From Aquabacterium sp. A3 (GTDB taxonomy: Bacteria > Pseudomonadota > Gammaproteobacteria > Burkholderiales > Burkholderiaceae_C): a DNA stretch of 64,000 nucleotides. The position numbers and the translations under genes are program-made. The DNA lies in contig NZ_JBBPEV010000001.1 in the NCBI RefSeq assembly GCF_038069945.1, positions 1,116,001-1,180,000 on the forward strand, given 5' to 3'. A model generated the notes under the pieces. It worked only from the letters and a program-made list of their open reading frames with translations, was not told the origin of the DNA and ran no database searches. Of this stretch, positions 27,432 through 36,640 are shown in pieces (positions within the stretch are counted from its first letter, which is position 1; each line of letters opens with the position of its first letter).

Positions 27432-28775
27432 ATGCCCACCACGACCACCTCCGCCTCGGCCGCATCGCCCTTGTCCGACCAGGCCGCGCGGCCCCTGAAG
27501 CTGGCCATCGTCGGGGCAGGGCCGTCGGGGCTGAGTCTGGCCCTGCAGGCCCGACACACCCTGCCGGACGCCTGCATCACGGTGTTCGATGCCCGCGCTG
27601 CCGACAAGGATGTGCGGGGCGACGCGCGCACGCTGGCACTGTCGCTGGGCACCGTGCAAGAACTGCAGCGCATGATGGTGTGGCCCGCCATCGAAGCCAG
27701 CGGGCAGGTGGCGCCCATCCTGACGGTGCACGTGTCTCAGCAGCAACCCACGGTGCTGTGGCCGGGCCGCGAGCAACCGGTGGTTCGCATCAGCGCCACT
27801 GAACAGCAGGTGCCTCAGTTGGGCGCCGTGCTGGCCTACGGCACCCTGGTGGCCCCGCTACAAGCGGCGTGGCAGGCGGCGTGCGAGGCCGCCCCTGATC
27901 GCCTGGCCATGCGTTTTGGCACCCCGGTGCGGGGCTGGAAAGTCTTGGCCAGCGGGGTGGAGATCGATGCCGACATTGCCGAGGCCTTCGACGTGGTGGT
28001 GGTGGCCGAAGGCGGCGTGTTTGGCCAGCAACCCGATTTGCGCTGGCCCGATGGGCTGCAGCACGACTACCAGCAGACGGCCTGGGTGGGCCAGGTCAGG
28101 CTGTCAGAGCACACGCCGAAGGGCGTGGCTTACGAGCGGTTCACCCCCAGTGGCCCGGCCGCCTTGCTGCCCTTGCCCGATGGGCCCATCAGCGGGCCTG
28201 GCGGGATGCCTGCCAGCGATGAGCGCCCTGGACGGCGCGCAGCTCTGGTGTGGTGCGTGTCCAGACACGACGATCCGGTGGCCAGCCTCGACGATGCACA
28301 GCGCTTGACGCTGCTGAACACCGTGTTTCATGACGAGGTGGGTGCGATCGAGGCGGTGTCACCCCTGAAGGGGTTCCCGCTGGGCCTGCAGGCACGCCGC
28401 CGCCTGGTGGAAGATGGCGCCGTGGTGCGCATAGGCAATGCCGCTCAGACGCTGCACCCGGTGGCCGGCCAGGGGTTCAACCTGGCCATGCGCGACGTGC
28501 ATGAACTCTTGCACGCCTTGCGCTTGGCCCACACCACTGCGGCCCTCAGCGCCGAAACTCGTGGCGCAGCGATACAAGGTGCGTTGAGGCGCTTTGAGCG
28601 CCGTCGTCAGCCAGACCGGGTGGCCTTGATGGCCACCACCGACCTGCTGGCGCGCAGTTTCACGTGGCCCGCCCCGATCCTGGCCACAGCCCGGGGCCTG
28701 AGCCTGGGCGCACTGCAGGCCCTGGGGCCTGCCAAGCGCCTGCTGGCGCGCTCGATGATGTTCGGCTGGCGCTGA
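27432..28775 (+). CDS. ubiH: FAD-dependent 2-octaprenyl-6-methoxyphenol hydroxylase UbiH-like
   Basis: A 447-residue flavoprotein monooxygenase of the UbiH/UbiF/VisC group. The N-terminal dinucleotide motif IVGAGPSG (residues 26-33) and the late FAD motif GNAAQTLHPVAGQGFNLAMRD are present; the GNAAQTLHP variant, instead of the usual GDAAH, is the form seen in E. coli UbiH. RFTPSGPAALLPLPD is also family-typical. It hydroxylates the ubiquinone ring using oxygen and NAD(P)H. The N-terminal 20 residues are Ser/Thr/Ala-rich. Its stop codon lies within a perfect hairpin shared with the converging small ORF. Confidence 0.9.
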   Translation: MPTTTTSASAASPLSDQAARPLKLAIVGAGPSGLSLALQARHTLPDACITVFDARAADKDVRGDARTLALSLGTVQELQRMMVWPAIEASGQVAPILTVHVSQQQPTVLWPGREQPVVRISATEQQVPQLGAVLAYGTLVAPLQAAWQAACEAAPDRLAMRFGTPVRGWKVLASGVEIDADIAEAFDVVVVAEGGVFGQQPDLRWPDGLQHDYQQTAWVGQVRLSEHTPKGVAYERFTPSGPAALLPLPDGPISGPGGMPASDERPGRRAALVWCVSRHDDPVASLDDAQRLTLLNTVFHDEVGAIEAVSPLKGFPLGLQARRRLVEDGAVVRIGNAAQTLHPVAGQGFNLAMRDVHELLHALRLAHTTAALSAETRGAAIQGALRRFERRRQPDRVALMATTDLLARSFTWPAPILATARGLSLGALQALGPAKRLLARSMMFGWR

Positions 28776-28792
28776 GGCCGGTGCCTCAGCGC
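28769..28792. terminator. Perfect bidirectional hairpin covering two convergent stop codons
   Basis: GCGCTGAGGC-CGGT-GCCTCAGCGC is a ten-pair stem with a four-base loop. It contains the ubiH stop (28773-28775) on one arm and the stop of the minus-strand small ORF (28786-28788) on the other. No T-run follows either way. Confidence 0.6.
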
Positions 28793-28917
28793 GCAGCCCA
28801 GTGGGCCGATGAGGCGAGCAACATGCCCGAACTGGATGAGCCCATTTGAGACTGGATCATCGACAGCGCCCACACGGCCATCACGGCCATCAAGGTTTGT
28901 TGCAGCATCTTGCGCAT
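28786..28917 (-). CDS. Putative 43-residue membrane/secreted small protein
   Basis: A short frame beginning ATG at 28917 with GGAG 7 bases ahead. The product starts MRKMLQQTLMAVMAVWALSM, like a signal or single membrane helix, followed by a Ser/Met/Gly-rich tail ending SSAHWAAR. It lies alone between ubiH and the YkgJ-like gene. The ribosome site, hydrophobic start and a symmetrical hairpin at its stop favour a real gene. No family recognised. Confidence 0.45.
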   Translation of the reverse strand: MRKMLQQTLMAVMAVWALSMIQSQMGSSSSGMLLASSAHWAAR

Positions 28918-29017
28918 GGTGTGCTCCGCTTGGGTCCAACGATGTAATCGATGCTAGGGACCGCAGGCGAAAGCCATGCCACGATGAGACCGGGACACCC
29001 CCCCTATATCGGTGAAA

Positions 29018-29422
29018 TCAAGGGTCTTCCCGGATGACGTCGAGGCTTGCATCACACCCGCTGCCTGCAGAAATGATGCGCCTGGCCCATCGTTGCCACA
29101 AGGGGCGCAAGAGGTTTGTCACAAAAAGTTGTGGCGCCCAACCCACCTTTTGCCCTGCCGGCCACTGATTTGCCGCATCGGACACCTCGGGGTTACCCCA
29201 GGTGAGCAATCCACACCGGTACCGCCGCTCGCCTTCGACCCAGACCACGGCTGTGCACGCCCCGGTGCGGCGCCGGCTGATCAGCATGCCCACCGGGCAG
29301 GGCTCGGCCAGGCAGCACACCCCACAGCCATTGCACGGCGCCCCCTGTGGGGGTTTGGGCGGCGCCAGCGGGTGGATGTGGATGACCTGATGTGAAGCCG
29401 GTGAAGAACGTCGGTCGGGCAT
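29018..29422 (-). CDS. YkgJ-family cysteine cluster protein
   Basis: A 134-residue protein with the zinc/iron-chelating cluster of the YkgJ (UPF0153-like) family: Cys30, Cys33, Cys36, Cys37 and Cys42 in [16 protein letters not shown], then Cys56 and Cys70. Function in the family is unproven; binding of a metal ion or iron-sulfur cluster is expected. The ATG at 29422 is 45 bases from the divergent proA ATG, so the two share a promoter region. The longer upstream open frame is antisense to proA. Cytoplasmic. Confidence 0.78.
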   Translation of the reverse strand: MPDRRSSPASHQVIHIHPLAPPKPPQGAPCNGCGVCCLAEPCPVGMLISRRRTGACTAVVWVEGERRYRCGLLTWGNPEVSDAANQWPAGQKVGWAPQLFVTNLLRPLWQRWARRIISAGSGCDASLDVIREDP

Positions 29423-29467
29423 CGGGTGCTGGGCAATCCCTGCCGGTGTTTGAGACAATGGCGCATT

Positions 29468-30769
29468 ATGAGCACCACCACCCTGCCCCAGGTTGACCAG
29501 CCGGTTGACCAGTACATGAACGCCGTTGGCCAGGCAGCACGCGCGGCCGCCACCACCATGGCCGCGGCCTCGACCGCCGCCAAGAACCAGGCCCTGCTGG
29601 CGCTGGCCGCGCAGATCCGCACGCACGCCGGCGAACTCAAGGCCCGCAACGAGTCCGACATCATCGCCGCCGAGAAGAACGGCCTGGCCGCCCCCATGGT
29701 CGACCGCCTGCGCCTGACGGACAAGGTCATCGAAACGATGGCCGAGAGCTGCGAACAGGTCGCCGCCCTGCCCGACCCCATCGGCGAGATCACCAATGTG
29801 CGCCGCCGCCCCACCGGCATCAGCGTGGGCCAGATGCGCGTGCCCATCGGCGTGTTCGGCATGATTTACGAAAGCCGCCCGAACGTGACGATCGAGGCGG
29901 CCTCGCTGGCCATCAAGAGCGGCAACGCCTGCGTGTTGCGTGGCGGCTCGGAGGCCATCCACTCCAACCTGGCCTTGTGGAAGCTGGTGCAGGCTGCCCT
30001 GACGCAGGCTGGGCTGCCCGCCGAGGCCGTGCAACTGGTGCAGACCACCGACCGCGCCGCCGTGGGCCAGCTGATCGCCATGCCCCAGTATGTTGATGTG
30101 ATCATCCCGCGAGGCGGCAAAGGCCTGATCGAGCGCATCAGTGCCGAAGCCCGCGTGCCCGTCATCAAACACCTGGACGGCAACTGCCACACCTATGTGG
30201 ATGCCGAGGTGGACCTGGCCCTGGCCGTGAAGGTGACCGACAACGCCAAGACGCAGAAGTACAGCCCCTGCAACGCCACCGAATCACTGCTGGTGCACGT
30301 GCAGCAGGCCGAATCCTTCCTGCCCAAGATCGGTGCCGTGTTCGCGGCCAAGGGCGTGGAGATGCGCTGCGATCTGCGCGCCAAAGCCATTCTGGGCCGC
30401 GTCGAGGGCGCCACCGTGGTGGACGCCACCGAGCAGGACTGGTTTGAAGAGTACCTGGCGCCCATCATCGCCGTGAAGGTGGTGGACTCGCTGGACGAGG
30501 CCATGGCCCACATCAACCGCTATGGCTCACACCACACCGACGCCATCCTGACCACCAACCACCCCAATGCGATGCGATTCATCCGCGAGGTGGATTCGGC
30601 CAGCGTGATGGTCAACGCCTCCACCCGCTTTGCCGATGGCTTCGAGTACGGACTGGGCGCCGAAATCGGCATCAGCACCGACAAGTTCCACGCCCGGGGC
30701 CCCGTGGGCCTGGAAGGCCTGACGTCGATGAAGTTCGTGGTGCTGGGCCAGGGCGAAGTACGCACCTGA
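29468..30769 (+). CDS. proA: Glutamate-5-semialdehyde dehydrogenase (gamma-glutamyl phosphate reductase) ProA
   Basis: A 433-residue NADPH-dependent enzyme for the second step of proline synthesis, reducing gamma-glutamyl phosphate to the semialdehyde. Family landmarks: [39 protein letters not shown] and [11 protein letters not shown]. The catalytic cysteine is Cys268 in [10 protein letters not shown], where many relatives have GVCNA; the surrounding change is conservative. proB is not adjacent. The gene converges on the SMP-30-like gene, whose stop is 10 bases away. Confidence 0.96.
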   Translation: MSTTTLPQVDQPVDQYMNAVGQAARAAATTMAAASTAAKNQALLALAAQIRTHAGELKARNESDIIAAEKNGLAAPMVDRLRLTDKVIETMAESCEQVAALPDPIGEITNVRRRPTGISVGQMRVPIGVFGMIYESRPNVTIEAASLAIKSGNACVLRGGSEAIHSNLALWKLVQAALTQAGLPAEAVQLVQTTDRAAVGQLIAMPQYVDVIIPRGGKGLIERISAEARVPVIKHLDGNCHTYVDAEVDLALAVKVTDNAKTQKYSPCNATESLLVHVQQAESFLPKIGAVFAAKGVEMRCDLRAKAILGRVEGATVVDATEQDWFEEYLAPIIAVKVVDSLDEAMAHINRYGSHHTDAILTTNHPNAMRFIREVDSASVMVNASTRFADGFEYGLGAEIGISTDKFHARGPVGLEGLTSMKFVVLGQGEVRT

Positions 30770-30778
30770 GCTGGCGGC

Positions 30779-32020
30779 TCAACGCAGGCCGGGGTCGTCG
30801 TCCTCGGCCGGCACGGGCACGCCCGGCCCACGGTAAGGCAGCCAGGCCAGCGAGGTGGCGTTCAGGCTTTGCACGAACAGCCGGCCATTGACCTCGGTCG
30901 CCGAGGTGGTCTCCGGGTAGCCACCCTTCGGGTCTTGCAGGTCGTCCACGATGCGGCCAGACTCTTCAAACGCCATGATGTGACCATACGCCGGTGGCAC
31001 GGGCCACAGCGCACGCGGCAAGCGCGCGATGAGCTGGCGTGTCCAGGGCTGGGTCAGGCCAAAGTCCAGCACGTCGCTGCGGGGCTTGGTCATGCCCACC
31101 CAGATCCGGCCCGACGGCGCGCGGGTGAGGTTGTCCGGGTAACCGGGCAGGTTGTCGATCAGCACCACGGCGGCCTTTTGTTTGAAGGCATCGTCCAGGC
31201 TCGGAGGCACGTGATCGCCCATGGGCGATCGCACTGCCGACAGCTTGGCCAGGTCCAGCTTGACGATGCGGAAGGTGCCGGTCTCGGCCACGAACAGGGC
31301 GCGGCCATCACCGCTGAACGCCAGACCGTTGGGAAAGCACAAGCCGGACAAGGCCACGCGCGACTCCAGCGTGTCGGGATGCAAGGCGATCAGGCGCCCG
31401 GTGCAGCTGTGTTCAAGGATGTCAAGCACGCCGGCCTCGAACGTGCTGCCCAGCTCGCGGGGCGAAAAACGACGGGACGCGTCTGTGACCCACACGGTGC
31501 CGTCGGCCGCCACCTCGACCGCGTCGGCATAACGCACGGGGTCGTTGGGCACGGGCTGCTGCACGGCCTTCAGGATCACGTCCACCTGGGCCTGAGGCCC
31601 CACCCCCGTGACACGCAAGAGACCGCGCATGCCATCGGCCACCAGCAGACGCCCCTGGCCGTCCATGGCCAACCCCAGCGGGCGCCCCCCGGTGTTGATC
31701 ACCACATCGCGCACTTCCTGCCCCTCGGGGCTCATGCGCACCACGTCACCGTTGGCCAGGCCGGTGTAGATCAGGCCGTCATGGGCCAGGATGTGCTCAG
31801 GGCCATGCTGCGCGCCCACCAAAGGCAAGGGGCGCAGGGCCGCCAGGCGCTCGTTGGCCTGGTGCGCGCCGGTGTAGCCCGCGTTTTTGGGGGGCTGCCA
31901 GGCGCGGGGCTCAATGGCCACCGGCCAGAAAGCCAGGTACGCCAGCAGTGCCACCAGGGGCGTGGCCCAGGACGCCCAGGGCGCCAGTGAGGCCCATCGG
32001 GGGGAAGTGCGCTTGCTCAT
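30779..32020 (-). CDS. Membrane-anchored SMP-30/strictosidine synthase-like beta-propeller protein
   Basis: About 413 residues: one N-terminal transmembrane anchor (ATPLVALLAYLAFWPVAI) and a six-bladed propeller of the SMP-30/gluconolactonase/strictosidine synthase-like superfamily, with repeats such as GPEHILAHDGLIYTG, GRPLGLAMDGQGRLLVAD, YADAVEVAADGTVWVTDASRRF and FPNGLAFSGDGRALFVAE. It resembles APMAP-like lactonases/esterases. The propeller would face the periplasm. Substrate unknown. The ATG at 32020 is used; an in-frame ATG at 32056 lacks a ribosome site. Confidence 0.8.
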   Translation of the reverse strand: MSKRTSPRWASLAPWASWATPLVALLAYLAFWPVAIEPRAWQPPKNAGYTGAHQANERLAALRPLPLVGAQHGPEHILAHDGLIYTGLANGDVVRMSPEGQEVRDVVINTGGRPLGLAMDGQGRLLVADGMRGLLRVTGVGPQAQVDVILKAVQQPVPNDPVRYADAVEVAADGTVWVTDASRRFSPRELGSTFEAGVLDILEHSCTGRLIALHPDTLESRVALSGLCFPNGLAFSGDGRALFVAETGTFRIVKLDLAKLSAVRSPMGDHVPPSLDDAFKQKAAVVLIDNLPGYPDNLTRAPSGRIWVGMTKPRSDVLDFGLTQPWTRQLIARLPRALWPVPPAYGHIMAFEESGRIVDDLQDPKGGYPETTSATEVNGRLFVQSLNATSLAWLPYRGPGVPVPAEDDDPGLR

Positions 32021-32158
32021 CGTGGACGACTCTCTGGCCAGATCGGCCTCAATCATTGATCACAACTATGGCCGCAATGACTTCTATCGTTTTGACTGAT
32101 GTTGTCAGGTCATCAACAATAAGAACCATTCTCAAACAAAGACCACCTGGAGCGCATC

Positions 32159-32410
32159 ATGGCCAAAACAGCAACCTACGGCGTCTTGCACATGGCGAGC
32201 TCGTTCGGCATCGCCTATGCCCTGACCGGCAGCGTGACCGTGGCTGGCGCAGTGACCTTTGTCGAACCCATCGTCAACACCGGCCTGCACTACGCCTTGG
32301 ACCGGTACTGGGACCACCCGGTCATGCGCCGGGTGCGCCAGCTCATTTCTCGACAAACGCCCGTTCAATCACATAGTCGCCCGGAACGCCCTGAGACGGC
32401 GAGACCTTGA
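32159..32410 (+). CDS. DUF2061 small membrane protein
   Basis: An 83-residue protein with the DUF2061 core: MAKTATYGVLHMASSF, ALTGSVTVAGAVTFVEPIVNT and HYALDRYWDH, two membrane helices. Function of the family is unknown. GGAG precedes the ATG by 6 bases. Its 3' end overlaps the convergent fpr gene by 68 bases, so the last 22 codons, a polar tail not typical of the family, are antisense to fpr. Confidence 0.8.
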   Translation: MAKTATYGVLHMASSFGIAYALTGSVTVAGAVTFVEPIVNTGLHYALDRYWDHPVMRRVRQLISRQTPVQSHSRPERPETARP

Positions 32411-33119
32411 AGCCCGCGTCGTCCAGGATCTGGCACAGGTCCTTCAGCATGGACGGGCTGCCGCACATCATGGCGCGGTCGTTGGCGGGGCTCAGCTGCG
32501 GCAGGCCCACGCCCTTGGCCAGCTCACCATTGACGATCTGGTCGGTCAGGCGGCCCTGGTTGCGGAAGGGCTCGCGCGTGACCAGCGGGTAATAGATCAG
32601 TTTGTCGCGGATGAGCTCGCCCAACAGTTCGTGCTGGGGCAGCTCGTGGGTGATGAAGTCGTGGTACGCCAGCTCGCAGACCAGGCGCACGCCATGCACC
32701 AGCACGACCTTCTCGAACTTCTCGTAGGTGTACGGGTCCTGGATGATGCTCATGAAGGGCGCCAGGCCCGTGCCTGTGCCGAACAGGTAGAGGTTCTTGG
32801 CCGGCGTGAGGTCGTCCACCACCAGGGTGCCCACCGCCTTGCGGCCCACCAGGATCTTGTCGCCCACCTGGATCTTCTGCAGGCGCGAGGTCAAGGGGCC
32901 ATCCTGCACCTTGATCGACAGGAACTCCAGGTGCTCTTCGTAGTTGGCGCTGGCCACCGAATAAGCACGCATCAGGGGCTTGCCGTCGACTTCCAGGCCG
33001 ATCATCACGAAGTGCCCGCTGGCGAACCGCAGAGACGGATCGCGCGTCGTGCGGAAGCTGAACAGGGTGTCGTTCCAGTGGTGAACAGAGGTGACGGTCT
33101 CTTGGTTGAATGCAGCCAT
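32343..33119 (-). CDS. fpr: Ferredoxin/flavodoxin-NADP+ reductase
   Basis: A 258-residue flavoprotein of the bacterial FPR type. The FAD motif RAYSVAS (with Arg and Tyr stacking on the flavin), the NADP-binding GTGTGLAPFMSI, and the CGSPSML motif are all present. The C-terminus AFVEK is the Burkholderiales/Azotobacter-like subclass end, where an aromatic/Ala residue stacks on FAD followed by a short tail. It passes electrons between NADPH and ferredoxin or flavodoxin and takes part in oxidative-stress response. The ATG at 33119 gives the usual length. Confidence 0.93.
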   Translation of the reverse strand: MAAFNQETVTSVHHWNDTLFSFRTTRDPSLRFASGHFVMIGLEVDGKPLMRAYSVASANYEEHLEFLSIKVQDGPLTSRLQKIQVGDKILVGRKAVGTLVVDDLTPAKNLYLFGTGTGLAPFMSIIQDPYTYEKFEKVVLVHGVRLVCELAYHDFITHELPQHELLGELIRDKLIYYPLVTREPFRNQGRLTDQIVNGELAKGVGLPQLSPANDRAMMCGSPSMLKDLCQILDDAGFKVSPSQGVPGDYVIERAFVEK

Positions 33120-33203
33120 GATGTGTGAAGCGCGCACAGGCGCCCTGCTCTGATGACGGGAAACCCTCGATTGTCGCTCAAGTAGGGGGCAATACCTCCA
33201 GCG

Positions 33204-33226
33204 CCCCGCGCGGATGCGGGGCCTTT
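33204..33226. terminator. GC-rich hairpin upstream of queC
   Basis: GCCCCGC (33204-33210) and GCGGGGC (33217-33223) form a seven-pair stem followed by CTTT. It lies in the 185-base gap between the divergent fpr and queC starts, 78 bases ahead of the queC ATG. It may be a leader structure or short terminator; no known preQ1 aptamer is recognised. Confidence 0.3.
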
Positions 33227-33304
33227 GACCTGGCTTGCGCTATGCTCGCCGCGTTGGGCACACGGGTGCCCGTGACCGAGACCTCTCCCGCAGGACATCG
33301 CCCC

Positions 33305-34036
33305 ATGAACCGGATCGCCACCCTTGACACCCGCACCGCGCTGGTGGTGTTTTCTGGTGGGCAGGATTCGACGGCCTGCCTGGCGTGGGCGTTGAACCGC
33401 TACGCGCGCGTTGAAACCATCGGTTTTGATTATGGCCAGCGCCATCGGATCGAGATGGACTGCCGGGGGCGCGTGCGCGAGGCCCTGGCCGAGGCCTTTC
33501 CGGCATGGGCCACCCGCCTGGGCGATGACCATGTGCTGGACCTGGGGCTGCTGGGGCAGATCTCGGACACCGCCCTGACCGAAGCCCGCGCCATCGAGAT
33601 GACGGCCAGCGGCCTGCCCAACACCTTCGTGCCGGGCCGCAACCTGCTGTTCCTGAACTTTGCAGCCGCCGTGGCTTACCGCCGTGGCGCCAGCGTGCTG
33701 GTGGGCGGCATGTGCGAAACCGATTACTCGGGCTACCCGGACTGCCGCGACAACACCCTCAAGGCCCTGCAGGTGGCCATCAGCCTGGGGCTGGACAGCC
33801 CCATGACCATCGAGACCCCCCTGATGTGGCTGACCAAAGCCCAGACCTGGGCCCTGACGCATGCACTGGGTGGCGATGCGCTCAATGAGCTCATCATCGA
33901 ACACACGCACACCTGCTACCTGGGCGACCGATCGCATCGCCACGCCTGGGGATACGGTTGCGGGCATTGCCCCGCCTGCCTGCTGCGCCAGGAGGGCCAC
34001 ACCCAATTCCACCAACAAGGGACATCATCACCATGA
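33305..34036 (+). CDS. queC: 7-cyano-7-deazaguanine (preQ0) synthase QueC
   Basis: A 243-residue ATP-dependent enzyme that converts 7-carboxy-7-deazaguanine to preQ0 in queuosine biosynthesis. The PP-loop SGGQDST begins at residue 17; the [20 protein letters not shown] segment is conserved; the zinc site is the C-terminal C...CGHCPAC cluster. The ATG at 33305 is used, the longer frame upstream crosses the intergenic region. Its last four bases overlap the lemA start (ATGA). Queuosine partners queD/queE are not in the window. Confidence 0.95.
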   Translation: MNRIATLDTRTALVVFSGGQDSTACLAWALNRYARVETIGFDYGQRHRIEMDCRGRVREALAEAFPAWATRLGDDHVLDLGLLGQISDTALTEARAIEMTASGLPNTFVPGRNLLFLNFAAAVAYRRGASVLVGGMCETDYSGYPDCRDNTLKALQVAISLGLDSPMTIETPLMWLTKAQTWALTHALGGDALNELIIEHTHTCYLGDRSHRHAWGYGCGHCPACLLRQEGHTQFHQQGTSSP

Positions 34037-34626
34037 CACTCACCGCCGTCGTACTGATCGGGATCGCGGCCATCTTGGTGTTCTGGGGCGTGGGCGCCTA
34101 CAACCGGCTGGTCCGCCTGCGCAACGAGATCGGCAACGCCTTTGCCCAGATCGACGTGCAGCTCAAGCGTCGGCACGATCTGATCCCCAACCTGGTGGAG
34201 GTGGCGCGCAAGTACATGGAGCACGAACGCGACACACTGGAGCGTGTGAGCGCTGCCCGCGCCCAGGTGATGGCGGCCACCGAGATGGTCAAGTCCAAGC
34301 CATTGGAAGCGGGCCCGATCAAGAGCCTGGGGCTGGCCGAAGGGGTGCTGGCAGGGGCCATGGGGCGCTTTCAGGCGACGGTTGAGGCTTATCCCGAGCT
34401 GAAGGCCGACGCCCGCATGCAAGCACTGTCTGAGGAGCTGACCCACACCGAAAACCGCATCGCGTTCGCCAGGCAGTTGTTTAACGATGCCACGCTGGAT
34501 TACAACAACGCGGCGCAGCAATTCCCGACCAATGTGGTGGCGGGCGTGTTCAGCTTCCGCCAGGCCGACATGCTGCAGTCCACCACACAAGACAGTGAAC
34601 GCGCCCCCGTGGCGGTGAAGTTCTGA
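34033..34626 (+). CDS. lemA: LemA family protein
   Basis: A 197-residue protein with an N-terminal transmembrane helix ([22 protein letters not shown]) followed by the long antiparallel coiled-coil helices of LemA ([34 protein letters not shown] is the most conserved part; [11 protein letters not shown] close to the end). Role in bacteria is not settled; it often pairs with a membrane M48 protease, as here with the next gene 13 bases downstream. Translation is coupled to queC by ATGA. Confidence 0.9.
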   Translation: MTLTAVVLIGIAAILVFWGVGAYNRLVRLRNEIGNAFAQIDVQLKRRHDLIPNLVEVARKYMEHERDTLERVSAARAQVMAATEMVKSKPLEAGPIKSLGLAEGVLAGAMGRFQATVEAYPELKADARMQALSEELTHTENRIAFARQLFNDATLDYNNAAQQFPTNVVAGVFSFRQADMLQSTTQDSERAPVAVKF

Positions 34627-34639
34627 GCCGGCCCCCCCC

Positions 34640-36631
34640 ATGCGCTTCAGACAGCACCAGGCCACGGCCCGACAAGAATCCACGCGCCTGTTCGCGTGGT
34701 TTGCCGTGCTGCTGGTGGCCCTGGTGCTGGCGATCAATGTGGTGATGGGCCTGGCTTACAAGCTGCTGCTGCCATTCACCCTGGGATGGCCCACGCTGTT
34801 TTTTGAAACCAACACGGCCCTGGTGCTGCTGTTTGTGCTGGGCGGTTGCTGGGTGGAAACCCAGCGGCTCAAGGCCGGCGGCGGCATCCGGGTGGCCCAC
34901 TGGATGGGCGGGCGAGAGCTCACCGAGGGCAGCAACTCGCTGGAGCGACGCCTGCTGAACGTGGTCAACGAGATGGCGATTGCCAGTGGTCAGGCGGTGC
35001 CGCGGGTGTTCGTGCTGCCACGCGAGGACGCCATCAATGCCTTCGTGGCGGGCTGGAGCGAAGACGACCGCGCCCTGGCGGTCACCCGGGGGGCGCTGGA
35101 ACGCCTGACGCGCAGCGAGCTGCAAGGTCTGGTGGCCCACGAGTTCGGGCACATCAAAGAAGGCGATCTGCCCTTGTCCATGCGGATGATCGCGCTGGTC
35201 TGGGGGTTGTCGCTCGTGCACGGTTATGGGCAGAACCTGATGGCGGCCGACGAGCGCGGGCATGTGCATCCACTGCCGTGGCTGGTGGGGCTGGTGTTCA
35301 CCGTGGTGGGCTGGCTGGGCTGGCTGGCAGGCAGGCTCCTTCAGGCGGCCGTGTCGCGACAACGCGAACACCTGGCCGATGCCTGCGCCATCCAGTTCAC
35401 GCGCAGCCGCGATGGCCTGGGGCACACCCTGCGCAAGATCTGGCACGATCAACAGGCACTGGCCGGGCGGATGCGCAACCCGAGCGCCAGCATGATCGCC
35501 GCCATGCTGCTGCACGAACCGGAAGGGGTGCATTGGCTGGCCACCCACCCCAAGTTGTCAGAGCGCATCCGCCGCGTTTGTGGCACCGTGCTGCCACCCA
35601 TGCCCGCCCCCCTGCTGCGGGAAACCTCGTCAGAACCCGACCACCACCACACATCACCGCCACCTGGCGTGCTGGCGGGCGCCGCCGTGAGAGAGGTGGT
35701 GGGCGTGCGCCTGACAGACCTGCCCGCACTGCCATTGGCCGGCGCGCCCCCGTCCATCGCCATCGATGCCCCAGCCGCGGCCAAGGGCGTGATCCACGAC
35801 CCGACACAAGCATCGGGGGTGGCGGCGCAACGTCACGACGCCCAAGGCGCCCTGGCGCGCCTTCAGCTTCGCCAAGGCCCTACCGAGTTGCGACTGTTGC
35901 TGCTGGCTTTGATGATGAGCCCCGACAACGCCCGCGAGCGCAAGCTGTGGCTGCAGCACGCCGCCGACTTGCCTGGTGCACTGACGATCCTGGACGATGT
36001 GGCCGCCATCACGCCACAGTCCCGTGTGCCGGAGTTCGAGCGTGTGATCGGGGTCTTGCAGCCGCTGAACGTGGATGAGCGCCGCCAGATCGTGATCCTG
36101 GCCCGCGACCTGCTGCGGGCCGATGGCCGCGTCACCCCGCGCGAACGCCTGTGGTGGCTGGTGCTGCGCCACCGGCTGGCCACGGTCGGCCAGCGGCCTG
36201 CGCTCATGAGGCCCGTCACCGGACAAGGACAAGGCCTGATCACGTTGAACAAGGCCCAACGCCACCATGTGGCCACCCTGACCGCCTACCTGGCGCGGTT
36301 CATCCCTGTGGAGGCCGGACAGAGCGTGTACATCAGCCTGTCGGGCCTGGCCTGGTATGCCGGGGTGATGACGCGGTGCAGCGACGCAGGAGAGTCGTGG
36401 CCGGATGCGCAGCCACCAGACGCCGACCAATTGATGACATCGCTGGCCGCCGTTCAGGAGCTGTCGTGGATGGTGCGCCCGCTGCTGCTGAAGGCCTGGG
36501 TGGAGGAAGCCTTCAACCACAGCCCACGCGGGGTGCTGTCGCACCCCACGGCCGACGCCTTGCGCCTGGTGTCCAGCCTGGTGGACTCCCCCATGCCGGC
36601 CATGCTGGCCGCCCATTACGACGGCCGCTGA
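34640..36631 (+). CDS. M48 family membrane metalloprotease with C-terminal TerB-like extension
   Basis: A 663-residue protein. Two N-terminal membrane helices precede an M48 (HtpX/Ste24-type) domain with HEFGH: His167, Glu168 and His171 bind zinc and catalyse, and the REHLADACA segment supplies the third ligand. Another membrane pair is at about 205-235. The last 300 residues are unlike HtpX; the part around ILARDLLRADGRVTPRERLWWLVL resembles a TerB-like tellurite-resistance domain, a helical metal-binding module. It follows lemA, a known pairing. It may control membrane protein quality; substrate unknown. Confidence 0.85.
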   Translation: MRFRQHQATARQESTRLFAWFAVLLVALVLAINVVMGLAYKLLLPFTLGWPTLFFETNTALVLLFVLGGCWVETQRLKAGGGIRVAHWMGGRELTEGSNSLERRLLNVVNEMAIASGQAVPRVFVLPREDAINAFVAGWSEDDRALAVTRGALERLTRSELQGLVAHEFGHIKEGDLPLSMRMIALVWGLSLVHGYGQNLMAADERGHVHPLPWLVGLVFTVVGWLGWLAGRLLQAAVSRQREHLADACAIQFTRSRDGLGHTLRKIWHDQQALAGRMRNPSASMIAAMLLHEPEGVHWLATHPKLSERIRRVCGTVLPPMPAPLLRETSSEPDHHHTSPPPGVLAGAAVREVVGVRLTDLPALPLAGAPPSIAIDAPAAAKGVIHDPTQASGVAAQRHDAQGALARLQLRQGPTELRLLLLALMMSPDNARERKLWLQHAADLPGALTILDDVAAITPQSRVPEFERVIGVLQPLNVDERRQIVILARDLLRADGRVTPRERLWWLVLRHRLATVGQRPALMRPVTGQGQGLITLNKAQRHHVATLTAYLARFIPVEAGQSVYISLSGLAWYAGVMTRCSDAGESWPDAQPPDADQLMTSLAAVQELSWMVRPLLLKAWVEEAFNHSPRGVLSHPTADALRLVSSLVDSPMPAMLAAHYDGR

Positions 36632-36640
36632 GCGCGCTGT

